A stretch of 64,000 nucleotides of DNA from JARDZU01 sp963730285 (GCA_963730285.1 CAVSQY010000002.1:62001-126000), one strand, 5' to 3'. Counted from the stretch's first letter, positions 1 through 7,894 are shown. Numbers and translations are program-made. Notes: a model not told the origin generated them from the letters alone.

Positions 1-552
1 TACGACATCACTCGATATCGATTCTGCGCTGCCCGATGACGTATCGCCCACCTGCCACACCCAGCCCGACACCATCGAGCGACTGGCTGGATCGAGGTCG
101 ACCACCGTGCCGTCGGCCAGTCTCTGCTCGCAAGCCGGATCGACATGCACCCATAGCGCCGCCGCAGCCGCCAACCAGAGGAGTGGGACAACGATCATCG
201 CGACCCTCTTCATCCAACTCCCGCGAGGCGTCAACTTGACGTCGGCCCAGAACCAGATGGCGGCGAGGACGATCAGGGGCAACCCGAGGATGGAAAGAGC
301 ACCGAATAGCCCGGCAAAGCCAATCATGGCAGCCGGGAGCAGCATCAACGGCCGCTGGGGATGAGACAGAATGGCCAAGGTGGCCGGCACGGCCAGGAGG
401 CACATGACCACGACACCGCGAGGCCAAGACAATCCTGCCGACAGGTCACCGCCGGTCAGGCCCAGGATGAGCCCCGCGAGGGCCAACCCGTAGCCGATGA
501 CCGCAGAGACCTTGACCGCCATGGCGACCGGGGCCGGCCAGTCGGCGGCCAC
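1..552 (-). CDS. Membrane protein of unknown function, 3' end outside window
   Basis: The minus-strand reading frame is open from the end of the acyl-CoA ligase gene to position 1, so the C-terminus lies outside the window. The visible protein begins with a short hydrophilic stretch, then shows about four hydrophobic segments: one after the MAVKVSAVIGYG region, one around VVVMCLLAVPATLAIL, one around AAMIGFAGLFGALSILG and one around VAMIVVPLLWLAAAAALW. A hydrophilic stretch with DPACEQRLADG follows. No family is recognised. GTG at 552 is chosen because GGGAG lies about 9 nt upstream; TTG at 579 and ATG at 522 are alternatives. It lies directly downstream of the ligase on the same strand, so it is probably co-transcribed. 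Confidence 0.6.
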   Translation of the reverse strand, partial: MAADWPAPVAMAVKVSAVIGYGLALAGLILGLTGGDLSAGLSWPRGVVVMCLLAVPATLAILSHPQRPLMLLPAAMIGFAGLFGALSILGLPLIVLAAIWFWADVKLTPRGSWMKRVAMIVVPLLWLAAAAALWVHVDPACEQRLADGTVVDLDPASRSMVSGWVWQVGDTSSGSAESISSDVV

Positions 553-597
553 CAGCCCCGGCTCCCGTGAGTCGCTCAACGGTCTGCGGAGGTGATG

Positions 598-2214
598 TCA
601 GCCCTCGTCCAGCAACAGGTCCGCGTACTGATCCCGGACCACCTTCTTGTCGAACTTTCCCGTCCCGGTCTTGGGAATGGAGTCGATGAACACCACTTTG
701 TCGGGCAGCCACCACGAAGCGACACGCGTCTCGAGGAACTTCTTCAGTTCCTCCTCGGTGACTTCGGCTCCCTCCCTCTTGACCACGAAGGCGGCGGGCC
801 GCTCCTGCCACTTGACGTGCTTGAGGCCCACAACGGTGGCCTCGGCCACGTCGGGATGTGCCATCAGCTCGTTTTCCAGGTCAAGCGATGAGATCCACTC
901 GCCACCCGACTTGATCACGTCCTTGGCCCGATCCGTGATGCGGATGTATCCCTCCGGAGTGATCTTGCACACGTCGCCAGTTCGCAACCAGCCGTCTTCG
1001 AACGATTGGGCCGAGCGCGGGTCTTTGTAGTACTCGGCTGCTATCCACGGCCCGCGTATCAGCAACTCACCGAAGGCCTCACCGTCCTTGGGCAGCTCCT
1101 CGCCGATATCGTCGACGATCTTGACCTGGAGACCAGGGATCGGGATCCCGGCCGTCTCCATGAAGTCGAGCTGACGTTGCAGGTCCCACTCCTCCATGTC
1201 CGGCTTCAAGACCGCCGTGGACGCCACCGGGTTGGTCTCAGTCATCCCCCAGCCCTGGATCACCCTGATCCCACGGGCGGTCCAGAACCACTCGATGAGC
1301 GAGCGGGGGACGGCGGACCCTCCACAGAGGAATGCCCTGATAGATGAGAGATCCGCCTCGGGATGAGCTTCCAGGTACAACTTGATCCCGAGCCAAACGG
1401 TCGGAACGCCGGCCGAGAAAGTCACCTTTTCCTTCTCGAGGAGGGGGACCAGCCCCTGGGGGGTCAGATCGGGGCCCGGATAGGTCAGCTTGGCGCCCTG
1501 GGTGACCGCCATGAACGGATATCCCCATGCCGAGGCGTGGAACATCGGCACCACCGGCAACACGTTGTCACTGGCGCTCATCGAAATGTTCGCCAGATTG
1601 GAGATCGTATGGATGTAGGTAGACCGCTGCGTGTAGGCCACGCCCTTGGGGTTGCCCGTCGTGCCGGACGTGTAACAGAACATCATCGGTGAGCGTTCAT
1701 CCAGCAGGGGCCATGCCCCGTGTGGCTCGACGTCGGCGATCAGATCCTCGTAGGCGATGGATCCCGGGAGATCATCGGACGCGCTCTCCCCCATCACCAC
1801 ATACGTCTTCACCGTCTCGAGTGTCGGGGCGATCGGTGCGAGGAGTGGCACCAGGTCGGGGTCCACGAAGAGCACCTTGTCGCCGGCGTGATTGACGATA
1901 TAGGTGATCTGGTCGGCAAAGAGCCGGATGTTGATCGTGTGACATACGAAGCCCATATTCGCCGTGGCCCAGTAGAGCTCGTGATGTCTCCGGTTGTTCC
2001 AGGCAAATGTGCCCACCGCGTCACCCTGGGTGACTCCCAGGCCCTCGAGCGCGGTGACCAGCCTTCGCACCCGGCCGTCCGTCTCTCCATAGGTGGTGCG
2101 CGCCAGCGATCGGTCGGACTCGACCGACACGATCTCACGATCGGGGTACAACCAGACAGCACGGTCGTAGAGGGTGGAGAGGATCAGCGGAAAATCATCC
2201 TGCATGTGCATCAT
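598..2214 (-). CDS. AMP-dependent fatty-acid--CoA ligase
   Basis: This 538-aa protein of the ANL adenylating superfamily should activate a medium- or long-chain fatty acid as acyl-AMP and transfer it to CoA. The P-loop-like motif YTSGTTGNPKG lies near residue 182, the WGMTETNP motif near 322, the GWLRTGD hinge near 416, and the C-terminal catalytic lysine in KTGTGKFDKK. Length is normal for FadD/AlkK-type ligases. The ATG start overlaps the stop of the upstream PH-domain gene (ATGA), which implies translational coupling. A membrane protein gene follows within about 50 nt. The exact chain-length preference cannot be read from sequence. Confidence 0.9.
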   Translation of the reverse strand: MMHMQDDFPLILSTLYDRAVWLYPDREIVSVESDRSLARTTYGETDGRVRRLVTALEGLGVTQGDAVGTFAWNNRRHHELYWATANMGFVCHTINIRLFADQITYIVNHAGDKVLFVDPDLVPLLAPIAPTLETVKTYVVMGESASDDLPGSIAYEDLIADVEPHGAWPLLDERSPMMFCYTSGTTGNPKGVAYTQRSTYIHTISNLANISMSASDNVLPVVPMFHASAWGYPFMAVTQGAKLTYPGPDLTPQGLVPLLEKEKVTFSAGVPTVWLGIKLYLEAHPEADLSSIRAFLCGGSAVPRSLIEWFWTARGIRVIQGWGMTETNPVASTAVLKPDMEEWDLQRQLDFMETAGIPIPGLQVKIVDDIGEELPKDGEAFGELLIRGPWIAAEYYKDPRSAQSFEDGWLRTGDVCKITPEGYIRITDRAKDVIKSGGEWISSLDLENELMAHPDVAEATVVGLKHVKWQERPAAFVVKREGAEVTEEELKKFLETRVASWWLPDKVVFIDSIPKTGTGKFDKKVVRDQYADLLLDEG

Positions 2215-2819
2215 TCGCCTCCAAATAGCTTGGCCTTTTGGGTTTCGAATTCGACGTCTGTGAGCTTCCCCTCGTCGTGCAGGCGAGACAGGGTGGCCAG
2301 CTGCGATGCCGTGCTCTCATCTCTGCTTTGGCCCCCACCCTCCAGCTCGAGCTTACGCTTCTCCCGCTCCTGGTACACCAGCGACTGCACACCCTCAGGG
2401 TTGGGGATGTCGGTGTACATGGTCTGGCCATGCTCGCCGGCGGACTCGATCACCAGATCGCCCGTGCCCAGGATCCGCTCCCAGACCGCCTGGTTGAACG
2501 TTATGTCGTTGATCACCTCGAGTGGGATCTCCCTGCCCTTCTTGGCTATGAGACCGGTCCGGTGGATGAGCCGCTCGTTGGTGACCACATGAAGGGTGCT
2601 CCACCATCTGATCATCCCACGGGCGATGAGAGCCAAGCAGACGACGACCAGTGCCAGGATCAGCCACCCCCTCCAGGAGAAATCCATGTAGGCGATGATC
2701 ACGATCAGCACGAGGACGAGGAGCGACAAGGCTCCCTCTCGCAGGATGCTCGACCAGTGGGGCCTGAACTCCGTGACGACCTTCTCACCTGGGCTGAGCA
2801 ATTTCTCTGGATAGCGCAT
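2211..2819 (-). CDS. Bacterial PH-domain membrane protein with SHOCT-like tail
   Basis: The 202-aa protein starts MRYPEKLLSPGEKVV, typical of bacterial PH (bPH2, YdbS/YdbT-like) membrane proteins. Two hydrophobic segments (about residues 30-48 and 51-68) precede a PH-like beta-rich domain with VVTNERLIHRTG and the IPLEVINDI segment. The C-terminus (LATLSRLHDEGKLTDVEFETQK) is a clear SHOCT motif. ATG at 2819 is chosen because a TACTGT box lies 6 nt upstream, giving a leaderless start; the frame stays open further upstream, but that part is not protein-like. It is the first gene of a likely operon with the ligase and membrane protein. Function is unknown. Confidence 0.85.
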   Translation of the reverse strand: MRYPEKLLSPGEKVVTEFRPHWSSILREGALSLLVLVLIVIIAYMDFSWRGWLILALVVVCLALIARGMIRWWSTLHVVTNERLIHRTGLIAKKGREIPLEVINDITFNQAVWERILGTGDLVIESAGEHGQTMYTDIPNPEGVQSLVYQEREKRKLELEGGGQSRDESTASQLATLSRLHDEGKLTDVEFETQKAKLFGGE

Positions 2820-2825
2820 ATGAAC

Positions 2826-2831
2826 ACAGTA
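2826..2831 (-). promoter_or_regulatory. -10 box for a leaderless start (PH-domain gene)
   Basis: TACTGT on the minus strand lies 6 nt before the ATG at 2819, so transcription would begin at the start codon. No convincing -35 box is visible. Confidence 0.5.
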
Positions 2832-2878
2832 CCGATCGTGAGGATCGGAGCCTCGCCCGACGTGGCAGGATCTTGGTG

Positions 2879-4132
2879 GTGAGCCGTCTTCAACTACGTC
2901 AAATCGCCGACCGACGCGACGACCTGACCCGACGTCGGCTGGATCATCTGGTTCCCCGAATCCTTGATGAGGCCGGAATCGACTGTTGGGTGCTGGTGTC
3001 GCGCGAGTATGCGGACGATCCGGTGGTGATGAGCATGCTCCCGGCCACCTGGATGAGCTCGCGACGCCGAACCATCCTCGTCTTTGCCCGCGGCGAGAAC
3101 GGCCTGGAGAGGTTCTCCATCTCTCGCTACCGGATCGACGAGCTCTTCGAGTCACGCTGGGACCCCGAACAACAGCCTGATCAATTGCAGGCCCTGGCGG
3201 AGATCCTCGGCATCCTCGATCCGCAATCCATCGCAATCAACACTTCAGCCCTCTTTGCCCATGCCGATGGCGTCACCGCAACCGAACATCAAGGTCTGGC
3301 CGACGCTCTAGGCCCAGAGATCGCTCGACGCCTCACCAGCGCAGAGGATCTGGCCGTTGCTTGGCTGGAGCGACGCCTGCCCGAGGAACGACCCACTGCC
3401 GTCGACGCGTGTCGGGTGGCACACGGTTTGCTGCGACGAGCCCTGTCGAATGAGGCGGTGACCCCGGGGACGACGACCACCGCCGATCTCGAATGGTGGC
3501 TGCGTGATCGAGTCCAGGACATAGGGGCCACGACCTGGTTCCATCCCACCGTGTCCGTGCAAGGAAGGGGTCGCGGCCCGCAGCCCTCAGCTTCGGCAAG
3601 GCCGGACCAGACGGTGATCGAACGCGGGGATCTGATACACATCGACTTCGGGATTCGCTGGAATGGCCTTTGCACCGACCAGCAGCAACACGGATACATC
3701 CTGAACCGGGGTGAGAGCGGCCCTCCCGAGGGGCTGATCCAAGCCCTGGCCGGTTCGAACCGGCTACAAGACATCCTGATCGGGCATTTCGAAACCGGGC
3801 GCACTGGTAACGACATCTTGCGCGCTTCCCTCGATCAGGCCACCTACGAAGGGCTCATCGGCCGCATCTACACGCACCCCATCGGCATCCACGGGCATGG
3901 GGCTGGTCCAACGATCGGTCTCTGGGACCGCCAGACGGGAGTTTCCGGTCCGGGCGACCGCGTGCTGGTGAGGGACACCATGTGGTCGATCGAGCTCATG
4001 ACCGAGTCGTCCGTGCCGGAGTGGGACCATCAGCCGGTTCAGGCGATGCTGGAAGAGAACGCATGGTTCGATGGAGAGAGCTGTGAATTCCTCGACGGCC
4101 GTCAGGAACAGCTCTGGTTGATAGAGGCGTGA
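2879..4132 (+). CDS. M24 family metallopeptidase (Xaa-Pro aminopeptidase-like)
   Basis: This about 417-aa protein has the creatinase/aminopeptidase P layout: an N-terminal domain (to about residue 160), then a pita-bread domain. Metal-ligand regions are visible: HIDFGIRWNGLCTDQQQ carries the two aspartates, THPIGIHGHGAGP carries the histidine, and WSIELMTES supplies a glutamate. It should hydrolyse an N-terminal peptide bond next to proline or a related substrate, but the substrate is not defined. The start is uncertain among TTG 2873, GTG 2876 and GTG 2879; GGCAGGA at 2864-2870 best fits 2879. It is transcribed divergently from the PH-domain gene and converges on a SnoaL-like gene. Confidence 0.85.
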   Translation: MSRLQLRQIADRRDDLTRRRLDHLVPRILDEAGIDCWVLVSREYADDPVVMSMLPATWMSSRRRTILVFARGENGLERFSISRYRIDELFESRWDPEQQPDQLQALAEILGILDPQSIAINTSALFAHADGVTATEHQGLADALGPEIARRLTSAEDLAVAWLERRLPEERPTAVDACRVAHGLLRRALSNEAVTPGTTTTADLEWWLRDRVQDIGATTWFHPTVSVQGRGRGPQPSASARPDQTVIERGDLIHIDFGIRWNGLCTDQQQHGYILNRGESGPPEGLIQALAGSNRLQDILIGHFETGRTGNDILRASLDQATYEGLIGRIYTHPIGIHGHGAGPTIGLWDRQTGVSGPGDRVLVRDTMWSIELMTESSVPEWDHQPVQAMLEENAWFDGESCEFLDGRQEQLWLIEA

Positions 4133-4172
4133 ATCGGAGGTCGCCTGGATCGAGACTTGGTCTACCTGGTTC

Positions 4173-4562
4173 CTAATCCTTCTCGACCATCCACAGCATC
4201 TCCCAGTCCTCGATGATCTTCCCATCGGAGACGCGGCTGATGGTGATCCCATGGACCGCGACCCGACCGCCATCAGGTGATCGTCCCAGAAGTGGCTCGA
4301 TGGGCGTGCCGCGGCTGACCCAACGGGTCACCACCTTGTCGCCCTCCGCTATCTGGTCCTCGACGGTGGACACTCGATCCGGCATCGAGTCGATGAGATA
4401 CCGCGCCATCTGCTTGGTCTCGTCCAGGCCGGCTGCCGTACGCCCGTTCGGACCCCAATAGGCGTAGTCCTCGGAATACAGGTGATCGATGGCAGATACG
4501 TCTCGACCGTTCATCACCAGCTCGAACCATCCACGCGCGACGTGCTTGTTGTCTTCCAGCAT
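4173..4562 (-). CDS. SnoaL-like / NTF2-fold protein
   Basis: The 129-aa protein has the size and pattern of SnoaL-like proteins (ester cyclase/NTF2 fold): an N-terminal helix ending WFELVMNGRDVSAIDHLYSED, then beta strands with VVTRWVSRGTH-like spacing and the closing GKIIEDWEMLW motif. Members range from polyketide cyclases to proteins with no known substrate, so no reaction is assigned. The ATG at 4562 has TATGGT 6 nt upstream, again a leaderless arrangement. It is monocistronic and followed on the other strand by the peptidase gene. Confidence 0.8.
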   Translation of the reverse strand: MLEDNKHVARGWFELVMNGRDVSAIDHLYSEDYAYWGPNGRTAAGLDETKQMARYLIDSMPDRVSTVEDQIAEGDKVVTRWVSRGTPIEPLLGRSPDGGRVAVHGITISRVSDGKIIEDWEMLWMVEKD

Positions 4563-4568
4563 CGGCCG

Positions 4569-4574
4569 ACCATA
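4569..4574 (-). promoter_or_regulatory. -10 box for a leaderless start (SnoaL-like gene)
   Basis: TATGGT on the minus strand is separated by 6 nt from the ATG at 4562. Confidence 0.5.
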
Positions 4575-4654
4575 TCCCAGGCGCGCGTGTGGAGAGTGAA
4601 AGCCCGAAACGAGAGCGAAAAGGACGCGAGCCCTCTCGCCGAGATGCCCGGAAA

Positions 4655-4709
4655 ACGAGAAAGCCCCGAGGGAGCCTCGACCGAAGTCTCAACCCTCTCG
4701 GGACTCTCG
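4655..4709. repeat. Hairpin repeat, copy 1
   Basis: An approximately 53-bp unit beginning CGAGAAAGCCCCGAGGGAGC and ending CCCTCTCGGGACTCTC. CCCCGAGGG near the left end can pair with CCCTCTCGGG near the right end. A copy with a few substitutions and one indel lies about 510 bp away at 5165-5217. Confidence 0.7.
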
Positions 4710-5068
4710 TCCGTCGGTGTCGGGCCGGGGACCCAACTCCGTGCGGATGCCGGTGACCGAAGTCTCCGGCGGGAGCGATCCGAAGATCGTCCCTGCGGTC
4801 TGCGACGTGCCTGCCACCCGTTTCCAGGCGATATGCGGCCTCAACCCGCTGACCGGTAACTGCTCGACGATCCCGAAAGATCCCCGTTCGTTCTCCGGTC
4901 TCCCGACCTCCGGTTTCCCTTTGGCCAGGAACCCGTACTGCGGGGTTTCTTCCCGGTTCGGCTCTCACCGCCCCGTACCCGTTTGTTCGGGAGCCTCGGG
5001 GTCTCCCCTTCGGCGTGACGAGGAAAGTAGAGCTTCACCCCGGCCCACGCAACCCAGGAGCCTGATTG

Positions 5069-5098
5069 TTTTTCGCGACCCCATGCTGAGTTTTCGCG
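5069..5098. promoter_or_regulatory. Pair of TTTTCGCG motifs, 21-bp phased
   Basis: TTTTCGCG occurs at 5070-5077 and again at 5091-5098, both followed by A. An inverted pair ATGCT/AGCAT brackets the second motif. The spacing of about two helical turns suggests a protein-binding array, but no binder is known. Confidence 0.35.
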
Positions 5099-5164
5099 AG
5101 CATCGCGATCAGTGGCCGGGCCGCCGCCAGGGGCTATCGAATCAGCCAGATCTGGGCTCGCAAC

Positions 5165-5217
5165 GCGAGAAACCCCGAGGGAGCCTCGGCCGAAGCCTCA
5201 GCCCTCTCGGGGCTCTC
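5165..5217. repeat. Hairpin repeat, copy 2
   Basis: Same orientation as copy 1. It begins CGAGAAACCCCGAGGGAGCC and ends CCCTCTCGGGGCTCTC. Substitutions relative to copy 1 partly preserve or improve pairing in the stem (GGGA changed to GGGG), which hints at selection on structure. Confidence 0.7.
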
Positions 5218-5366
5218 AGTGCCACCGACCAGGAAAGCGGGCCCCCGATCAGGCGGCAATCCGGAGCGACCGAAGCCTCTCCTTCCCCAACTCCAGGTTG
5301 CCCCGGCTTTGGTGATCGGAAGGTAAATAGAGGCAAAAACCAGCGTCAAGCCGGATCAGAGCTTCT

Positions 5367-5416
5367 TTTTCGCGGGTTAAGAGTTGTTTTCGCGCCTATC
5401 GGATCGACTTTCGTGG
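5367..5416. promoter_or_regulatory. Second TTTTCGCG motif cluster
   Basis: TTTTCGCG occurs at 5367-5374 and 5387-5394 (20 bp apart), and a degenerate CTTTCGTG follows about 22 bp later. The cluster lies 65-115 bp upstream of the start of the RecB-like nuclease gene. Confidence 0.35.
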
Positions 5417-5467
5417 TGAATTCTCGACTCTCGAGGTGAAACGCCCGTTCCTGTCACTAGCCGTCCT

Positions 5468-5473
5468 TACACT
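5468..5473 (+). promoter_or_regulatory. -10 box for a leaderless start (RecB-like nuclease)
   Basis: TACACT is followed by 7 nt and then GTG at 5481. This supports the 5481 start over the in-frame GTG at 5436. Confidence 0.5.
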
Positions 5474-5480
5474 CGGCGAG

Positions 5481-6266
5481 GTGACCGTCGAATTGGAATT
5501 GCCCCGCCTCGAAACCTTGTCGCCCAGCCGCGCCGGCGACTTCAAGACCTGCCCGCAGCTGTTCAAGTTTCGGGCGATCGATCGGCTACCCGAGCCGGCA
5601 TCGGTTTACCAGGCTCGGGGCACCACCGCCCACCTCGCCCTGCAGAGGCTCTTCGACCATCCTGCGCCCGACCGAACACCCGAGCTTCTCTACGACTTGT
5701 TTCGTGAGGCTTGGACCGAGCTGCGCACCGATGAGGAATTCGAGTCGCTCTTCCCCGATGTCGACGGGGAGCGTGAGTGGGGCGTGGAGTCGCTCGTCTT
5801 GCTCGCCAACTACTTCGGAGTCGAAGATCCCACTTCGTTCGACCCGGTCGATCGAGAGCTCGACATGCTCGAGGACGTCGACGGCATGACGATCCGCGGG
5901 ATTCTCGATCGGATCGATCGTGACAGTGATGGTCGGCTCGTAATCACCGACTACAAGACCGGGAAGGCGCCACCAGAGCGCTACGCCCTGCCTGCATTCT
6001 TTGCGCTCAAGATCTACGCCCTTCTGATTCGACTCCGGTTGGGGGAGACGGCCAAAGAGTTGAGACTCCTCTATTTGAACGGACCGACTCTCTACCGGCT
6101 CGAGGTCGATGAGAGGCAATTGGATGCGATGGAGTCACAGCTCCGGGCGTTGTGGACCGCCATCGACCGCGCCATGTCCAAAGAGCACTTCCCACCCCGG
6201 CCCGGGACTCTGTGCAACTGGTGCTCGTTCCAGGAGATCTGCCCCGCCTTCGGCGGCGATGTTTAG
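5481..6266 (+). CDS. RecB-family PD-(D/E)XK exonuclease
   Basis: The 261-aa protein is a stand-alone RecB-like nuclease of the kind conserved in actinobacteria. LSPSRAGDFKTCPQLFKF supplies the first cysteine (residue 24). The nuclease core shows ILDRIDRDSDGRLVITDYKTGK, with the catalytic Asp and the D-x-K triad. The C-terminus has CNWCSFQEICPAF, so four cysteines could hold an iron-sulfur cluster as in AddB-type nucleases. GTG at 5481 is chosen over GTG 5436 because of the TACACT box 7 nt upstream and because family members start shortly before LSPSR. The stop codon lies inside a 22-bp tandem repeat. It stands near adnA-adnB, consistent with DNA repair. Confidence 0.85.
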   Translation: MTVELELPRLETLSPSRAGDFKTCPQLFKFRAIDRLPEPASVYQARGTTAHLALQRLFDHPAPDRTPELLYDLFREAWTELRTDEEFESLFPDVDGEREWGVESLVLLANYFGVEDPTSFDPVDRELDMLEDVDGMTIRGILDRIDRDSDGRLVITDYKTGKAPPERYALPAFFALKIYALLIRLRLGETAKELRLLYLNGPTLYRLEVDERQLDAMESQLRALWTAIDRAMSKEHFPPRPGTLCNWCSFQEICPAFGGDV

Positions 6267-6348
6267 AGCCTTCGGCGGCGATGTTTAGAGCCTTCGGCGG
6301 CGATGTTTAGAGCCTTCGGCGGCGATGTTTAGAGCCTTAGGCGGCGAA
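6246..6348. repeat. 22-bp tandem repeat, four full copies plus a partial
   Basis: Unit GCCTTCGGCGGCGATGTTTA plus GA occurs at 6246-6267, 6268-6289, 6290-6311 and 6312-6333 without a single difference, followed by a diverged 15-nt partial copy. The first copy contains the last codons and TAG stop of the nuclease gene, so the array has grown from the 3' end of the gene into the short gap before the convergent glutamate dehydrogenase gene. Confidence 0.95.
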
Positions 6349-6350
6349 TC

Positions 6351-7622
6351 TCAAGGAAAGATCCCCCGGACCAGCTTGGCGTCGGCGACCTTGCGGATCC
6401 CCTTGATCAAGGCCGCGGTGCGCATGTCGATGTTCTCGTTGATCATGATGTTGTGCACGTCACTGAACGCACGCGTCATGATCTCCCTGAGCCGGGCCAC
6501 GATCTCGTTTTCGGTCCAGAAGTACTTCTGAACGTCCTGAACCCACTCGAAGTAGGAGACCGTCACACCACCGGCATTGGCCAGGATGTCGGGTACGACC
6601 AAGACTTCCTTCTCACGGAGGATGTCATCGGCCTCGATCGTGGTTGGCCCGTTGGCGCCCTCGACGATGATCTTCGCCTGGATGTCGCCGGCGTTGTCCT
6701 TTCGTATCACGTTTTGGATGGCCGCAGGGACGAGCACGTCGACAGGTAGGGAGAAGATCTTGCTGCCGTCGATGAAGTCGGCGTCCGGGTATCCCTCGAC
6801 GAACCTGTTGTCGTCAACCCATTTGCCGACGGCATCGACGTCCAGCCCGTCCGGGTTGTAGAGGGCGCCGGAGATGTCGGACACCGCCACGATCTTGATT
6901 CCCATCTGATGCCCGGCCACAGCGGCATAGCGCCCCACGTTCCCGAACCCGTGTATGGCGACGGAGACGTCTTTCAGGTCGAGCTCGCGAACCCCGGCCG
7001 CCTGTGGCAACAGGAACATCAGCCCACGGCCCGTGGCCTCGCGCCTCGCCACGCTCCCACCCAGCGCTGGGGGCTTCCCGGTGACCACCGCGGGGACCGA
7101 GTGCCCGACATGTTGGGAATAGGTGTCCATCAGCCACGCCATCACCTGTTCATTGGTGCCTAGGTCGGGGGCAGGGATATCTGTCTCGGGGCCGATCACG
7201 TTGATGATCTCCATGGTGAACCGACGGGTGACTCTCTGGAGCTCCGATCGTGAGAGAGTCATGGGATCGACCCGCACGCCGCCCTTGGCACCGCCAAATG
7301 GGACTCCGACGATTGAGCATTTCCAAGTCATCAGCATGGCCAAGGCAGCCACCTCACCGAGATCCACGTCTGATGCAAATCGGATCCCACCCTTGGTCGG
7401 TCCCATCGTCGTCAGATGTTGGACCCGATAGCCGAACAGAGTGTCGACCTCTGAGTAGTTGTCATGACGGAACGGGAAACTCACCACGGTGGATTTCTGA
7501 GGGACCCGAAGCCGATCAGCAACGTTGTCGTCCAGGCCCATCAATCTCGCAACTCGATCGAACTGGCCCGCTGCCTCGTTGTACATCGGGGATTCAAACT
7601 CATGACCGGTGGATATCGTCAC
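6351..7622 (-). CDS. gdhA: Glu/Leu/Phe/Val dehydrogenase, probably glutamate dehydrogenase
   Basis: This 423-aa protein interconverts glutamate with 2-oxoglutarate and ammonia. The dimerisation and catalytic domain carries GPTKGGIRF and the hallmark GVPFGGAKGGV with the catalytic lysine; the Rossmann domain shows VAIHGFGNVG. Length and the early TLFGYRVQH segment fit the NAD-dependent GudB/RocG-like branch, though cofactor use is not certain. The GTG start at 7622 has GGAGG 5 nt upstream, so unlike several neighbours it has a classic leader. It converges on the RecB-like gene across the tandem repeat. Confidence 0.92.
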   Translation of the reverse strand: MTISTGHEFESPMYNEAAGQFDRVARLMGLDDNVADRLRVPQKSTVVSFPFRHDNYSEVDTLFGYRVQHLTTMGPTKGGIRFASDVDLGEVAALAMLMTWKCSIVGVPFGGAKGGVRVDPMTLSRSELQRVTRRFTMEIINVIGPETDIPAPDLGTNEQVMAWLMDTYSQHVGHSVPAVVTGKPPALGGSVARREATGRGLMFLLPQAAGVRELDLKDVSVAIHGFGNVGRYAAVAGHQMGIKIVAVSDISGALYNPDGLDVDAVGKWVDDNRFVEGYPDADFIDGSKIFSLPVDVLVPAAIQNVIRKDNAGDIQAKIIVEGANGPTTIEADDILREKEVLVVPDILANAGGVTVSYFEWVQDVQKYFWTENEIVARLREIMTRAFSDVHNIMINENIDMRTAALIKGIRKVADAKLVRGIFP

Positions 7623-7703
7623 CGGATCCTCCGTTCAACTAGACGCACGCAGCTCATCCTAAGCACGATGGTGTTCAGGATGGTTCTTGTCACACCCCCT
7701 TCG

Positions 7704-7709
7704 TAAATT
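7704..7709 (+). promoter_or_regulatory. -10 box for a leaderless start (53-aa ORF)
   Basis: TAAATT is followed by 7 nt and ATG at 7717. There is no Shine-Dalgarno sequence. Confidence 0.45.
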
Positions 7710-7716
7710 GACCATC

Positions 7717-7878
7717 ATGAGCAACACGACCGCCTTCACAGCAGACTTGAACAACATGGCAATCGCTGAGCTGATCGGGGTCCCCGACCCCTTCCAGGAC
7801 CCGGTCGAATACCTGGCGCGCTTCGGCCTCATTGCCGAACTCGTCGGGGAGATCGTCTACCTGCCTTCCGCGGCCTGA
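7717..7878 (+). CDS. Small acidic protein of 53 aa, unknown
   Basis: The frame encodes a small acidic protein (start MSNTTAFTADLNN, end GEIVYLPSAA) with two predicted amphipathic helices and no transmembrane segment or metal motif. I recognise no family. Support for a real gene: the translation is balanced in composition, a leaderless promoter box sits exactly 7 nt before the ATG, and the frame fills the space between gdhA and adnA. An in-frame ATG at 7687 would add ten residues, but the promoter box argues against it. It ends just before the adnA promoter box. Confidence 0.5.
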   Translation: MSNTTAFTADLNNMAIAELIGVPDPFQDPVEYLARFGLIAELVGEIVYLPSAA

Positions 7879-7881
7879 GCC

Positions 7882-7887
7882 TACGAT
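7882..7887 (+). promoter_or_regulatory. -10 box for a leaderless start (adnA)
   Basis: TACGAT, 7 nt, then GTG at 7895. This selects the start at 7895 over an in-frame ATG at 7832 that would overlap the 53-aa ORF. Confidence 0.5.
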
Positions 7888-7894
7888 CGGTCAT

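Larger units (their letters stand above)
4563..5480. other. Long non-coding region with repeats
   Basis: About 0.9 kb with no convincing protein-coding frame; open frames are present but have low-complexity Arg/Pro/Ser-rich translations without recognisable features. It holds two copies of a hairpin-forming repeat and several TTTTCGCG motifs (listed separately), and local AT-rich patches around 5065-5110 and 5330-5410. No tRNA, RNase P RNA, tmRNA or riboswitch consensus was recognised on either strand. It lies between the promoter of the SnoaL-like gene and the promoter of the RecB-like nuclease gene. Confidence 0.6.

Noticed and set aside
2820..3236. N-terminal extension of the PH-domain protein
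   Set aside because: The extension is antisense to the M24 peptidase gene and not protein-like; the TACTGT box and the family start point to 2819.
3740..3770. CCGGTTCGAACCGG palindrome as an operator or attachment site
   Set aside because: It lies in the coding core of the M24 peptidase and encodes ordinary residues; there is no sign of integration.
5021..5036. GACGAGGAAAGT resembling the conserved 5' motif of RNase P RNA
   Set aside because: The following bases do not match, and no other conserved RNase P segments are found nearby.
4717..5439. A 240-codon plus-strand open frame in the long gap
   Set aside because: The translation is Arg/Pro/Ser-rich without any recognisable motif, spans both hairpin repeats and has no start signal; it looks like chance openness in GC-rich DNA.
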